Shown here: piece after piece, positions 15,620 to 25,881 of the stretch
How the letters are laid out: each line of letters starts with the position of its first letter
Numbering within the stretch: the first letter of the stretch is position 1
From: Cytophagales bacterium
GTDB lineage: Bacteria; Bacteroidota; Bacteroidia; Cytophagales; UBA9547
DNA: 64,000 nucleotides
Reading direction: 5' to 3'
NCBI GenBank assembly: GCA_013297755.1
Contig: JAAFIH010000024.1
Location: 1-64,000, forward strand
Translations under genes and position numbers: made by a program
Notes under the pieces: model-generated
What the model was told of the DNA's origin: nothing
Database searches by the model: none
What the model saw: only the letters and a program-made list of their open reading frames with translations

Positions 15620-17157
15620 AATAAGCTCATTTGGTTATTGATTGATTCTTTTGCGTGGTTTATTTTGGGTTTAACAACTTTGGGTTGGCTAGGTTTTGGA
15701 TTATTGACATGCTTGGCCAAAATTCGTTTTCCTTCAGTTTTTACTTCTTCGTTTTTGCGAAAACTCCATACAATATCACTTGCCTTTTTTCGAGTTTCTT
15801 CGATATCTACTATAGGGTACGGATATTGTGTTCCTATGGTGCAATGATACAATTTTTGTTCAAAATCAGTCATTTTGTGAGGTTCGTGTATTAGATTTGG
15901 CGGAACAAATTGAAGTTCGGGTACCCATTTTTTAATAAAAAACCCGTCTGGGTCGTGTTCTTCGGAGTTTTTGATGGGATTATAAATACGAATGGTATTG
16001 ACACCAGTGCAACCACTTTGCATCTGAAGTTGTGGATAATGTATGCCTGGCTCATAATCCAAAAATTGACGTGCCAAAAAATGCAACTCACGCCAATCTT
16101 GCCAAAGATTAAAAACAAAAAACGAAACCACCATCGCTCGCATCCTAAAATTGATGTAACCAGTAGCCACTACACAACGCATGCAGGCATCTACAAGAGG
16201 AATACCCGTTTGGCCTGTTTGCCAAGCAGTAATAAAATCATCATTTTTGGGTTTTAATAAATCGTTGTAAGCTCGATTTATATTTTCAAATTCATACCTA
16301 CATTCGTCTTCAAATTTCTGGATAAAATGGCAGTGCCAATGCAATCTTGATATAAAATTTGTCAAAGCTCTTTTGTTGGGCGATGCAGCATAATGCTGCA
16401 TTGTGTATTGATAAACCATGCGCATACTTATATTTCCATACGCCAAATATGGCGACAAACGACTACACCCAGTTCTACTCAAAAGTGGTTTACTGATATG
16501 TTTGCTATAATTTTGATGGCGTTCTTTGATAAAGCTATCAAAATATCGCCAAGCCCAGTATTCGCCACCTTGTTGAAAATTTTTGTTGCGTTGGGATATT
16601 TCTTTTGGTAAGTTTTGTCCCTTTATTTGGTTATAAAATGAATTGTCTAATTGTAATATATTCCAATTATTTTCATCAATAATTTTTGGTGGCGAAGTCA
16701 TTTGTTTTTCCCAAAGATTTTCCCATTGTTTACGAGATTTTAATTTTCTTACAATACCATTGGTTTGATATTCATTCCAAATTATAGTATGATTATCAAA
16801 TAAAATTTTCATACTTTTATCACGTTGATAAGTAAGACCGTTTCCAATTTCTTGGTAAGAAAAAATATTTTTTATGTCATATCTATGGATTAGATTTTCA
16901 AAAACAATACTGGCTTCGTTGTGAAAAACATACATACAAGCCTTTAGAGGTTCTAACTTTTCGTTCATTTCGCTAATAGATTCATAGACAAATCTCCAAT
17001 GTCTAGTGTCGCTATCTGGGTAAGCCATCACAGATGGCTCAAATATAAAAATGAGTAATAATGGTAGATTTGATTTTTGAGCATAATACAAAGGTTCATG
17101 GTCTGTAAACCGTAAATCACGCTTAAACCAAACTATATTTATTTCTTTTTTTACCAT
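15616..17157 (-). CDS. FAD-binding photolyase/cryptochrome family protein
   Basis: The 513-residue protein has the N-terminal alpha/beta photolyase domain ([17 protein letters not shown], residues 6-24) and the C-terminal FAD domain: [15 protein letters not shown], then [11 protein letters not shown]...[12 protein letters not shown], then [16 protein letters not shown]. In CPD photolyases the residue facing FAD N5 is Asn within a D-G-D-x-A-x-N-N-G-G-W-Q stretch. The equivalent stretch here reads [16 protein letters not shown], so the Asn seems replaced. A basic, Pro-rich tail of about 50 residues follows the core. It may be a repair enzyme of an unusual clade or a photoreceptor. It is the first gene of the operon. 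Confidence 0.88.
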   Translation of the reverse strand: MVKKEINIVWFKRDLRFTDHEPLYYAQKSNLPLLLIFIFEPSVMAYPDSDTRHWRFVYESISEMNEKLEPLKACMYVFHNEASIVFENLIHRYDIKNIFSYQEIGNGLTYQRDKSMKILFDNHTIIWNEYQTNGIVRKLKSRKQWENLWEKQMTSPPKIIDENNWNILQLDNSFYNQIKGQNLPKEISQRNKNFQQGGEYWAWRYFDSFIKERHQNYSKHISKPLLSRTGCSRLSPYLAYGNISMRMVYQYTMQHYAASPNKRALTNFISRLHWHCHFIQKFEDECRYEFENINRAYNDLLKPKNDDFITAWQTGQTGIPLVDACMRCVVATGYINFRMRAMVVSFFVFNLWQDWRELHFLARQFLDYEPGIHYPQLQMQSGCTGVNTIRIYNPIKNSEEHDPDGFFIKKWVPELQFVPPNLIHEPHKMTDFEQKLYHCTIGTQYPYPIVDIEETRKKASDIVWSFRKNEEVKTEGKRILAKHVNNPKPSQPKVVKPKINHAKESINNQMSLL

Positions 17158-17398
17158 TTAAAACAATAAATGAACAGAAAAAATGAATTTCAGTTCCAAA
17201 TTTTATACACATATTTGGTTATAATTGTTTGAAATAATTTATAAAAACGAAAAAATCGAATACTTTAAAAACGATTTAGCTGTCTAATTGAGATATGATA
17301 TATTATTGAAATGATGTATCAACAATTACTTAAAAAAAATTTTAGATTTCCCTTTTAATAATTAATATTGTATTTATTACACTTATATTATATCTTGA

Positions 17399-19069
17399 AT
17401 GATAAAAAAAAATACAAAAAAATCTATTTATCATATCATTGTTATCATTTGTATCAATTTTGGATCATTATTTGGTTCAAATGAAATTGATTTGAAGGGT
17501 AAGATATACACTTTTGATGCACAAGATTCTAGTAGTAATCTTATTTTTAAACAAAAACCAATATTTGAACTTGCTAAAGATTATGCCGAAAGCCAATTAA
17601 GCAGAGGCAACACTTGGCGTTGGGTCAAATTTCAACTAGAAAACAATACCTCTGCACCCATAGAAAACTATTTGGTAGTAAGAAATGGCCTGATTGAGTA
17701 TGTTTCATTTTTTGTAGAAAATATTGATAAAAATGAAATAGAAAAATCGTTTCACACAGGAATAGCTTACCCATTTTCGCAACGCCCCTTGCCCAATCGG
17801 CAGTTTACAATGCCTTTGATTTTGCAACCACACTCACATTATAGTATATATGTGCGTGGTCACATCAATACTGGCACATTGATAATGCCACTTTGTTTGT
17901 ATAACAAAACTGGTTACGAAGATTATATTTTTACCCACAACAGCCTTACTACTTTTACACTCACCATTTGGCTTTTGGTTTGTATCATTGGCATAGTTTT
18001 ATACTTTTTGTTCAAAGAACGATTATACTTAGTTTATGCGATGTATGTATTTTTGCTCATGTTATTTTGGGCATCGTATGAGGCACTTTCTTACCAACTT
18101 TTATGGCCAAATTCGACTTTTATGGCCAATAATTCTAGGAATTGTTATTTAATGGCAGGTATATTTTTTTCGATATTTATTTTGTCAATTCTTACTCATT
18201 CTGGCAAACAATTTGTGAAAATAAAAAAAATAATCAAAATCATGGGTTATCTATTTTTTGTACTCACTTTTGTCATTTCGTTTTCATCTACCATAGACTA
18301 TAACCTGTGTACCCAAACGGTAATACTTGCAGATATATTATTGGTAACATTAATTGCAATTTTGATTTATGTAATCGTAAGAAAACTGATAGAAAAAAAT
18401 GAATTTGCAATATTTATTTTAATATCTGCTTGTCCTATCATTTTTTATGTTATTATTCAATTTTTGTCGTATTACAAAATAGTTACTATCCCACGTACAG
18501 GTTTTTATATGCAGTATGGCTTTGGGTTGTGTTCAGTATTAGAAATATCGTGTTTGTTTGGTTTGCTTATTTACAGATTTAAAAGAATTATTACTTTAAA
18601 TATACTATCCCAACAAACAATACTTGCCTCAAACTCGCTCATCAATGATTATAAAGATGGCGTAATTATAGAAAAAAATAATAAATACGATATAGTTGAT
18701 GACAAAACTAACCAAGAACTTACTGATTTGATGCATAAACTAGAAGCACTTATGCAATCAAAACATATTTATAAAGAACAAAATATTAATATAAAAATGG
18801 TTTCTGAAATGCTCCAAAGTAATTCTCACAAATTATCAAAATGTATCAATTATCTTACTGAAATGAATTTTAATGACTACATAAATAAGCAAAGAGTAGA
18901 GGCAGCACTTGCATTATTAAAAAGTAAGAAATATGAAACTACAACCATAGAAGGTATAGGCGAGGAGGTAGGATTTGCCAGTAAAGCTACTTTTTATAAT
19001 TCATTCAAAAAATTTACTGAAATGACACCTACTCAATATATTGGAACTTTGGCACAAGTCGAAAATTAA
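17399..19069 (+). CDS. 7TMR-DISM membrane receptor with AraC-type DNA-binding domain
   Basis: The 556-residue protein has a signal peptide (about 1-27), then a periplasmic jelly-roll-like domain (about 28-175) with the WRWVKFQLENNT-type motif of 7TMR-DISMED2. Seven predicted spans follow (about 180-400), then a linker. The C-terminus is an AraC helix-turn-helix pair (about 455-550: MVSEMLQSNSHKLSKCINYLTEMNFNDYINKQRVEAA ... IGEEVGFASKATFYNSFKKFTEMTPTQYI). Such proteins sense carbohydrate-like ligands outside the membrane and bind DNA directly, without a kinase. Targets are unknown. It is divergent from the photolyase operon (241 bp between starts), so control of that operon is possible but unproven. 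Confidence 0.9.
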   Translation: MIKKNTKKSIYHIIVIICINFGSLFGSNEIDLKGKIYTFDAQDSSSNLIFKQKPIFELAKDYAESQLSRGNTWRWVKFQLENNTSAPIENYLVVRNGLIEYVSFFVENIDKNEIEKSFHTGIAYPFSQRPLPNRQFTMPLILQPHSHYSIYVRGHINTGTLIMPLCLYNKTGYEDYIFTHNSLTTFTLTIWLLVCIIGIVLYFLFKERLYLVYAMYVFLLMLFWASYEALSYQLLWPNSTFMANNSRNCYLMAGIFFSIFILSILTHSGKQFVKIKKIIKIMGYLFFVLTFVISFSSTIDYNLCTQTVILADILLVTLIAILIYVIVRKLIEKNEFAIFILISACPIIFYVIIQFLSYYKIVTIPRTGFYMQYGFGLCSVLEISCLFGLLIYRFKRIITLNILSQQTILASNSLINDYKDGVIIEKNNKYDIVDDKTNQELTDLMHKLEALMQSKHIYKEQNINIKMVSEMLQSNSHKLSKCINYLTEMNFNDYINKQRVEAALALLKSKKYETTTIEGIGEEVGFASKATFYNSFKKFTEMTPTQYIGTLAQVEN

Positions 19070-19115
19070 TTATTGAATTATTACTGAATGTAGTAATATT
19101 GAGAATCAAAAAATA

Positions 19116-20495
19116 CTAGGGTTGATAGGTTATCTTAGTCATATTTTTTGATTCAAATCTGCGTATAATCGTTTGTATATCTTGATTGTGAGGATAATAT
19201 TTAATTGCATTTCGCATATCATCAATCGAAAGCTGAAAAGTTGCATCTGCATAACCAAAACCTTTGTATTGGCCTTTTTCTATACAGATTATGGATTTTT
19301 CGTAGGCAGTGCGACCCTGACAAACCATAAAAAAACTTTTTGATTGAAACGAAAATACTGTTAGTGCTTGTTCGGCCCTAAGGTTATATGATTCTGCATT
19401 TTCTTTACTAACACAAGCCCCATGGCAGGTATTGATTTGTTGGTAAAAACAAGCTCCACCTGTTTTATGTATATCGCATTTAGAAAGGCAAAGTTGATGT
19501 TTTTTGATGATATAATGTAAGAAATCGGTAGTTTCGGCACGACTATCGGCCGCAAAAATGGGTTCTGCATCGTCTGTCCATCGATCTACATACAAATTTA
19601 AGTAGCCTTGATGATCTACTTTGGTGTAAATGCCATAGTAAGGTATGGCTCTTGTTTTTTTTTGATCTATATTAAATTTGGGTTTTAATTTTTTGATTTC
19701 GTCTGATTCTAGTAATAATGCTATCAATTCGCTTCCAGTATTTTCGTAAGAAATATCAGCTACCTCGTTTCTTAATTGCAAAGAACGTCTATTTCCTTTG
19801 GCCGAGGTGGCAAAATGTTGTAAAACACGTTTTTTTATATCAATACTTTTACCCACATATATTACTTGTCCTTGTATATTATGAAAGTAATAAACGCCTG
19901 TTATTTTTTCGGGAATCGCATGTATGATATCTTCGTTTAATTCTACTGGGATGGCGTTTTTTTTGATTTCAGATTTCAGATTGACATCGCTAAGCAAATC
20001 TGGTCTGGTTTGTAATATTTTATCAAAAACAATGGCAGTAGCTTGCGCATCACCCAAGGCACGATGGCGAGCATTATTACCAATACCAAGGCTATCGCAA
20101 AGTTTGCCCAAACTGTATGAAGGTAAGCCAAGAAATGTTTTTCTGCTTAATTTGACGGTGCAAAGTGTTTTTCTATTATAGTCATACCCTAAATTTTTGA
20201 ACGATGCTTTTACAAAGCCATAGTCAAAATTTACATTATGAGCCACAAAAATGCAATCTTGGGTTAGTTGCACAATGTGTTTGGCAATATCATAAAACTT
20301 TGGTGCATCGTGTACCATATCATCAGTAATGCCAGTAAGTTTTGAGATATAATATGGAATATAACATTCTGGATTGATTAAGCTACTAAAAGTATCAACT
20401 ACCTGATTGCCATCGTGTATGATAATGGCAATTTCGGTAATTTTATCCCTATCAGGTCGCCCACCAGTAGTTTCAATATCTACGATTGCGTACAA
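19116..20495 (-). CDS. DnaQ-like exonuclease fused to GIY-YIG (UvrC-N) domain
   Basis: The 459-residue fusion starts with a DEDD 3'-5' exonuclease domain (residues about 1-170): DIETTGG (ExoI, Asp6/Glu8), HNVNFDYGF (ExoII) and HRALGDAQAT (ExoIII). From about residue 200 there is a GIY-YIG nuclease domain (GVYYFHNIQGQVIYVGKS...KRVLQHF). The C-terminal third carries Cys/His residues (CDIHKTGGACFYQQINTCHGAC) like those after the UvrC/Cho N-terminal domain. This architecture is known in Bacteroidota and Actinobacteria and is annotated as DNA polymerase III epsilon-like. Likely role: nicking or trimming during DNA repair. It is convergent with the membrane regulator gene. Confidence 0.92.
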   Translation of the reverse strand: MYAIVDIETTGGRPDRDKITEIAIIIHDGNQVVDTFSSLINPECYIPYYISKLTGITDDMVHDAPKFYDIAKHIVQLTQDCIFVAHNVNFDYGFVKASFKNLGYDYNRKTLCTVKLSRKTFLGLPSYSLGKLCDSLGIGNNARHRALGDAQATAIVFDKILQTRPDLLSDVNLKSEIKKNAIPVELNEDIIHAIPEKITGVYYFHNIQGQVIYVGKSIDIKKRVLQHFATSAKGNRRSLQLRNEVADISYENTGSELIALLLESDEIKKLKPKFNIDQKKTRAIPYYGIYTKVDHQGYLNLYVDRWTDDAEPIFAADSRAETTDFLHYIIKKHQLCLSKCDIHKTGGACFYQQINTCHGACVSKENAESYNLRAEQALTVFSFQSKSFFMVCQGRTAYEKSIICIEKGQYKGFGYADATFQLSIDDMRNAIKYYPHNQDIQTIIRRFESKNMTKITYQP

Positions 20496-20527
20496 ATTTA
20501 TTTGAAATTAATTTAAAATAATATTAC

Positions 20528-22057
20528 TTATTCCCACTCGATTGTAGCTGGTGGTTTAGAGCTTATGTCGTACACAACTCTATTTACACCTCTTACTTTG
20601 TTGATGATTTCGTTGGATATATCAGCCAAAAAATCGTAGGGCAGATGAGCCCAATCGGCAGTCATGCCATCAGTGCTAGTAACGGCTCGTAGGGCTACAG
20701 CATTTTCATAGGTTCGCTCATCGCCCATCACTCCCACAGATTGCACTGGCAAAAGTATAGCTCCAGCTTGCCATACTTGACTATACAAGCCACTATTTTT
20801 GAGTCCTTGTATAAAAATAGCATCTACCTCTTGCAATGTTTTGACTTTTTGGGCAGTAATATTTCCTAAAATTCGTATGGCTAGACCTGGTCCAGGAAAA
20901 GGATGACGATTCAAAATAGTATCATCTAATTTCAACTCTTTTCCTACCAATCTTACTTCGTCTTTAAACAACATTCGTAATGGTTCTACAATTTGTAGTT
21001 TCATATAATCAGGCAGTCCACCTACGTTATGATGCGATTTGATGGTGGCTGATGGCCCTTTAACAGACACACTTTCAATTACATCTGGGTATATAGTACC
21101 TTGTGCAAGCCACTTTACATCTACAATTTTGTGAGATTCTGTATCAAAAACATCAATAAAAACTTTGCCAATGGCCTTGCGCTTCAGCTCAGGATCAGTA
21201 AGATTATCGAGTGCTTGATAAAATAATTCTTTTGCATCAACCCCAACCACATTCAACCCTAAATTTTTGTATGAATGTAGCACAGATTCAAACTCATCTT
21301 TACGCAACAAACCATTGTCTACAAAAATACAATATAGATTTTTGCCAATGGCTTTGTGCAAAAGAAGTGCAGCCACCGAAGAATCAACTCCGCCAGATAG
21401 TCCAAGTACAACCTTATCGTTACCTACTTTTTTTTGTATTTCATTTACGGTTGTTTCTACAAACGATGCTGGAGTCCAATTAGGGACTGCATGGCAAATG
21501 TGGGAAACAAAATTTTGAATAATAGTTTTACCTTCCAACGAATGTGTTACCTCAGGATGAAATTGTATGCCATAAGTCCATTCATTTTTCAATTTATAAG
21601 CCGCTACTTTTACAGATTCAGTACTGGCAATAATATCTGCATCTTTGGGTGCTTGAGTTATGGTATCTCCATGACTCATCCAAACTTGCGAATTGGCCGA
21701 AAGTCCTTTTAATAGTTGATCAGAGGTATCAAAATGCGATAATTTGGCTCTACCATACTCCCTTGTGTTGGATGCTTCTACTTTGCCGCTATTGTTTTGA
21801 GCCAATAATTGTGCTCCATAACAAACACCCAAAAGTGGTACTTTACCTTTAAAAACCGAAATATCAGGATTGGGTGAATCAGTGTCTCTTACCGAACATG
21901 GACTGCCAGAAAGTATAACACCTTTGAGATTTTCCATATCAGTCGGAAATTTATTGTATGGATGTATTTCGCAAAAAACATGCAGTTCTCTTACTCTACG
22001 TGCAATCAGTTGGGTATATTGTGAGCCAAAATCAATGATTAGTATTTGTGGTTTCAT
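20528..22057 (-). CDS. guaA: GMP synthase (glutamine-hydrolysing)
   Basis: The enzyme converts XMP to GMP with ATP and glutamine. The 509-residue protein has the class I amidotransferase domain with nucleophile Cys79 (LGVCYGAQ) and His167/Glu169 (QFHPEV). The ATP pyrophosphatase loop SGGVDSS is at 221-227, and the C-terminal dimerisation domain ends in KPPATIEWE as usual. Length is normal. It lies 32 bp upstream of the exonuclease fusion gene on the same strand, so read-through is possible. Confidence 0.97.
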   Translation of the reverse strand: MKPQILIIDFGSQYTQLIARRVRELHVFCEIHPYNKFPTDMENLKGVILSGSPCSVRDTDSPNPDISVFKGKVPLLGVCYGAQLLAQNNSGKVEASNTREYGRAKLSHFDTSDQLLKGLSANSQVWMSHGDTITQAPKDADIIASTESVKVAAYKLKNEWTYGIQFHPEVTHSLEGKTIIQNFVSHICHAVPNWTPASFVETTVNEIQKKVGNDKVVLGLSGGVDSSVAALLLHKAIGKNLYCIFVDNGLLRKDEFESVLHSYKNLGLNVVGVDAKELFYQALDNLTDPELKRKAIGKVFIDVFDTESHKIVDVKWLAQGTIYPDVIESVSVKGPSATIKSHHNVGGLPDYMKLQIVEPLRMLFKDEVRLVGKELKLDDTILNRHPFPGPGLAIRILGNITAQKVKTLQEVDAIFIQGLKNSGLYSQVWQAGAILLPVQSVGVMGDERTYENAVALRAVTSTDGMTADWAHLPYDFLADISNEIINKVRGVNRVVYDISSKPPATIEWE

Positions 22058-22366
22058 GAAAATAATCTAGTTCGATATTTTAAAATTATTAGAAATATAA
22101 ATAATTTTTATAGCAAATAACATATACATTAAAGAAATAATATATGTATTATCATTACAACAATTATCAGAAAATAAACCTCAAAATTAGAAAAAATAAA
22201 ATACTTTGGAGTAAAAAAATATTTATTAATCAAAAGTGTATAAATACAGTAATATTATTATATAATTTATGGATAATAAAAAGTAATATTATTATATAAT
22301 TAATTATTTATTAAATTTTATAAAAGTAAAATATTATATAATTTATTAATAATTTCATATTCTTAC
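22058..22366. other. AT-rich gap with short direct repeats
   Basis: There is no gene. A 20-21 nt sequence starting AGTAATATTATTATATAATT occurs at 22248 and 22282 (34-nt period), with a shortened third copy near 22329-22346. I see no DnaA-box-like sites. It lies upstream of guaA and downstream of argS. Confidence 0.6.
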
Positions 22367-24151
22367 TTACATACGCTCTGGGGCATCAATACCTATCAAT
22401 GCCAAACAGTACTTTATAACATGGCCTGTGTATACAGAAATCATGCTTCTAAAAGCTACTTTTAGAGAATCTGGATCTTGGAAAATTGATACTTCGCCAT
22501 AAAAAGAATTATACAATTTAGCCAAATCATATACATAGTTTGCAATCAATGCTGGCGAATAGTCATCGCCAGCTTGTTTGAGTGTCTTTTCTAATAACAA
22601 AATATGTGTAATTATATTTTTCTCACATTGTTGCAACACAAGTGAATCAAAATTGTGGTCGTAAGTAATATTTAGTTCATTTGATTTTCGTGCAATAGCA
22701 CAAATTCTGGCATGTGTATATTGTATGAAAGGACCAGTATTGCCATGAAAATCAATACTTTCGGTAGGGTTAAAAAGCATTCGTTTTTTTGGATCTACTT
22801 TTAATAAAAAATATTTTAATGCCCCCAAGCCAATTGTATGGTATAATTGTTGAGCTTCAGATGCACTAAAACTATCTATTTTACCCAATTCGGTGGTTTG
22901 TTTTTCGGCCTCTGCTTTCATTTCATTTACTAAATCATCGGCATCTACCACAGTACCTTCTCTTGACTTCATTTTGCCCATTGGCAAATCTACCATTCCA
23001 TAGCTTAAATGATGCAAACCAGAGGCATAAGGCCTTTTGAGTTTAGTAAGAATATGAAACAACACATTGAAATGATAATCTTGTTCATTGCCAACAACAT
23101 ATATTGATTTTTGGATACCAAAATCTTTATATTTCAAATCGGCTGTTCCCATATCTTGGGTAATATATACAGATGTGCCATCTGATCTTAGTACTAATTT
23201 ATGGTCGAGCCCCTCTTCAGTAAGGTCTATCCAGACCGAATTATCATCTTTTTGATAAAAAACACCATTTTTTAAACCCTCTTCTACAATTTCTTTGCCC
23301 AAAAGGTAAGTATTTGATTCGTAATAATAAGTATCAAAACTTACTCCAATGGATGTATAGGTATTTTCAAAACCTTGATAAACCCAACCATTCATTTTTT
23401 TCCATAAAGCTATCACTTGATCATCGCCATTTTCCCAATCAACCAGCATATTTTGAGCGGCCAGCATCAATGGATTTAGTTTTTCGGCCTCTTCTTCTGT
23501 GCATCCTTTTTCCAAAAGTTCTGATTTTATTACCTTTGATTGTTTGTCAAATTCTACATAGTATTTTCCTACTAGCTTATCGCCTTTTAGTCCAGTGGTA
23601 TCTGGGGTTTCGTTGTTTCCATACTTTTGATAAGCTATCATAGATTTACAAATATGTATCCCTCTATCGTTGATAAGATTAGCTTTTATTACTTCATATC
23701 CATTTGCCTTTAAGACATTGGCCACGGCAAAACCCAAAAAATTATTTCTCAAATGGCCTAAGTGAAGTGGCTTATTTGTGTTAGGAGATGAATATTCTAC
23801 CATTACTTTTTGCCCATTGGTAGGATAGTCAAAAGTATTTTTTCTAAAATTATTACATGTATATTTTATAATATAGGTATCAGATATAGTAATATTTAAA
23901 AAACCTTTTACAACATTAAATTCAGACACACAGCTACAATTTTGTTTTAAAAACGTGCCAATTTCTGTACCAACTTTATCAGGTGCTTTGCCAGTTTGTT
24001 TTGCAAACTGAAAACAAGTGAGTGTATGCGAGCCTTCAAACTCTTTTCTTGTTGGCGAAAATTTAATATCTGATGGCAAAATTACAACTTCAAATAAAGC
24101 CATAAACGCCTCTGCTACAGCTTGTTGCAATATATATTCTATGTGTTGCAT
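22367..24151 (-). CDS. argS: Arginyl-tRNA synthetase
   Basis: The 594-residue class I synthetase charges tRNA-Arg. It has the N-terminal Add1-type domain, the HIGH-type motif HLGH at 130-133 (NTNKPLHLGHLRN) and the KMSK-type MGKMKSREG near 390-397. The C-terminal DALR-like anticodon-binding domain ends KYCLALIGIDAPERM, the usual C-terminus. Length and motifs are normal. It stands alone between accC and guaA on the minus strand. Confidence 0.97.
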   Translation of the reverse strand: MQHIEYILQQAVAEAFMALFEVVILPSDIKFSPTRKEFEGSHTLTCFQFAKQTGKAPDKVGTEIGTFLKQNCSCVSEFNVVKGFLNITISDTYIIKYTCNNFRKNTFDYPTNGQKVMVEYSSPNTNKPLHLGHLRNNFLGFAVANVLKANGYEVIKANLINDRGIHICKSMIAYQKYGNNETPDTTGLKGDKLVGKYYVEFDKQSKVIKSELLEKGCTEEEAEKLNPLMLAAQNMLVDWENGDDQVIALWKKMNGWVYQGFENTYTSIGVSFDTYYYESNTYLLGKEIVEEGLKNGVFYQKDDNSVWIDLTEEGLDHKLVLRSDGTSVYITQDMGTADLKYKDFGIQKSIYVVGNEQDYHFNVLFHILTKLKRPYASGLHHLSYGMVDLPMGKMKSREGTVVDADDLVNEMKAEAEKQTTELGKIDSFSASEAQQLYHTIGLGALKYFLLKVDPKKRMLFNPTESIDFHGNTGPFIQYTHARICAIARKSNELNITYDHNFDSLVLQQCEKNIITHILLLEKTLKQAGDDYSPALIANYVYDLAKLYNSFYGEVSIFQDPDSLKVAFRSMISVYTGHVIKYCLALIGIDAPERM

Positions 24152-24213
24152 GATAAATTACTTAATTTATTAAAAATTAATTTTGATTCAATATTTGAAA
24201 TAATATTACAAAA

Positions 24214-24241
24214 AAAATCCTCAAATAACTTTGAGGATTTT
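24214..24241 (-). terminator. Terminator after accC
   Basis: AAAATCCTCAAA (24214-24225) pairs exactly with TTTGAGGATTTT (24230-24241) around TAAC. On the minus strand the hairpin is followed by a run of eight Ts, a good intrinsic terminator starting right after the accC stop. Confidence 0.9.
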
Positions 24242-24248
24242 AGATTTT

Positions 24249-25598
24249 TTATTTTAAACTATCAAAATCAAAGCTTGTTTCGAGATATTTTGTAGTAAAA
24301 TTACCAGATCTAAATCCAGCATCGTCCATCAATTTTAAATGAAAAGGGATTGTAGTTTTTATGCCTTCAATCACAAATTCTTGTAAAGCACGTTTCATTT
24401 TGCGGGTACATTCTTCTCTAGTGGGTGCCGTTACAATCAATTTTGCTATCATAGAATCATAGTTGGGTGGAATAGTATACCCAGCATAAACATGCGAATC
24501 TATACGAATGCCAAGCCCCCCAGGAAAATTGATGTTTGTGATTTTGCCAGGGCTTGGTCTGAAACCATTGCCTGGGTCTTCGGCATTTATTCTACACTCC
24601 ATAGCATGTGCTTTGGGGAAGTAGTTGGTTTTTTCTAAAGGCAAACCTGCCGCTATTTCTATTTGTTTTTTTATCAAATCCAAGCCCGTAACTTGTTCTG
24701 TTACAGGATGTTCTACCTGAATACGAGTATTCATTTCCATAAAATAAAAATCGTTGTACTTGTCTACCAAAAATTCAATAGTACCAGCACCTTCATATTT
24801 TATGGCTTTGCAACCTGCTATGGCAGCTTTGCCCATGTTGTCTCTCAATCTATCAGTCATCACAGGCGAAGGTGTTTCTTCCACCAATTTTTGATGTCTT
24901 CTTTGAATGGAGCAATCTCTTTCTGATAAATGAATTGCATGGCCTTTGCCATCGCCAAGTACTTGTATTTCTATATGTCGTGGTTCTTCTACAAATTTTT
25001 CTAGATACAAACCATCGTTGCCAAACGAAGCACCTGCTTCCATTTTGGCATCTTTCCAGGCTTTTGCAAATTCGTTTTCGTTGTTTACTATCCTCATTCC
25101 TTTGCCACCGCCACCAGCTGTAGCTTTCAAAATAACAGGATATTTGACTTTAGTAGCAATCTTTAGACCCTCTTCAATTGTACTCAACAAACCATCAGAG
25201 CCTGGTATGGTGGGTACACCAGCTTTTTTCATGGTAGCTTTGGCAGTGGCTTTGTCGCCCATAGCATTGATCATCTCTGGCGATGGACCTATAAATTTAA
25301 CGCCATGCTCAGCACAAATTTTAGAAAATTCTGAATTTTCTGACAAAAACCCAAATCCAGGATGAATAGCATCGGCATTGGTAATTTCGGCAGCTGATAC
25401 TATATTTAATATGCTCAAATAAGATTCTTTGCTTGGTGCTGGGCCTATACAAACGGCTTCATCAGCAAATTTTACATGCAAACTTTCTTTATCGGCTGTG
25501 GAATAAACGGCTACAGTTTTTATACCCATTTCTTTGCACGTTCTTATTACTCTAAGTGCAATCTCGCCTCTGTTTGCTATTAATATTTTTTTAAACAC
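24249..25598 (-). CDS. accC: Biotin carboxylase subunit of acetyl-CoA carboxylase
   Basis: The protein carboxylates biotin on its carrier with bicarbonate and ATP, the first half-reaction of malonyl-CoA synthesis. The 449-residue length is typical of free-standing AccC. It has the N-terminal [18 protein letters not shown], the ATP-grasp glycine loop [12 protein letters not shown], and the [15 protein letters not shown] catalytic segment. No biotin carrier gene (accB) is adjacent on either side, unlike many bacteria where accBC are paired. A short ACC- or PCC-type complex with a carrier elsewhere is likely. Confidence 0.95.
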   Translation of the reverse strand: MFKKILIANRGEIALRVIRTCKEMGIKTVAVYSTADKESLHVKFADEAVCIGPAPSKESYLSILNIVSAAEITNADAIHPGFGFLSENSEFSKICAEHGVKFIGPSPEMINAMGDKATAKATMKKAGVPTIPGSDGLLSTIEEGLKIATKVKYPVILKATAGGGGKGMRIVNNENEFAKAWKDAKMEAGASFGNDGLYLEKFVEEPRHIEIQVLGDGKGHAIHLSERDCSIQRRHQKLVEETPSPVMTDRLRDNMGKAAIAGCKAIKYEGAGTIEFLVDKYNDFYFMEMNTRIQVEHPVTEQVTGLDLIKKQIEIAAGLPLEKTNYFPKAHAMECRINAEDPGNGFRPSPGKITNINFPGGLGIRIDSHVYAGYTIPPNYDSMIAKLIVTAPTREECTRKMKRALQEFVIEGIKTTIPFHLKLMDDAGFRSGNFTTKYLETSFDFDSLK

Positions 25599-25881
25599 GT
25601 ATAATTTTGTTTTTAAATTAACAAATAAATAAGTTTTATTGTAATATTTTAATGTTTATACAATCAAAAAAACAACTTAGATTTAGGTTTATATTTTATT
25701 TTAAAATTAAAATTTAAAACTAAAAAGCTATTTTTTATAATGCAAACATAGTACAAAACTTTTTTATTTATTCAATATTGTATCAATTATTTATTTTATT
25801 GAATGACTTAAGTAATATATTTAATTTAAAATTAAAGAGAATAATTGAGAAATTATATTTTTAAATATGGCCCAATCCTAA

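Noticed and set aside
19079..19098. Terminator between the membrane regulator and exonuclease genes
   Set aside because: Only a 7-bp A/T-rich stem without a U-tract; too weak to call.
22248..22346. Iteron-like repeats as a replication origin
   Set aside because: Only two or three AT-only copies without DnaA-box-like sites or replication genes.
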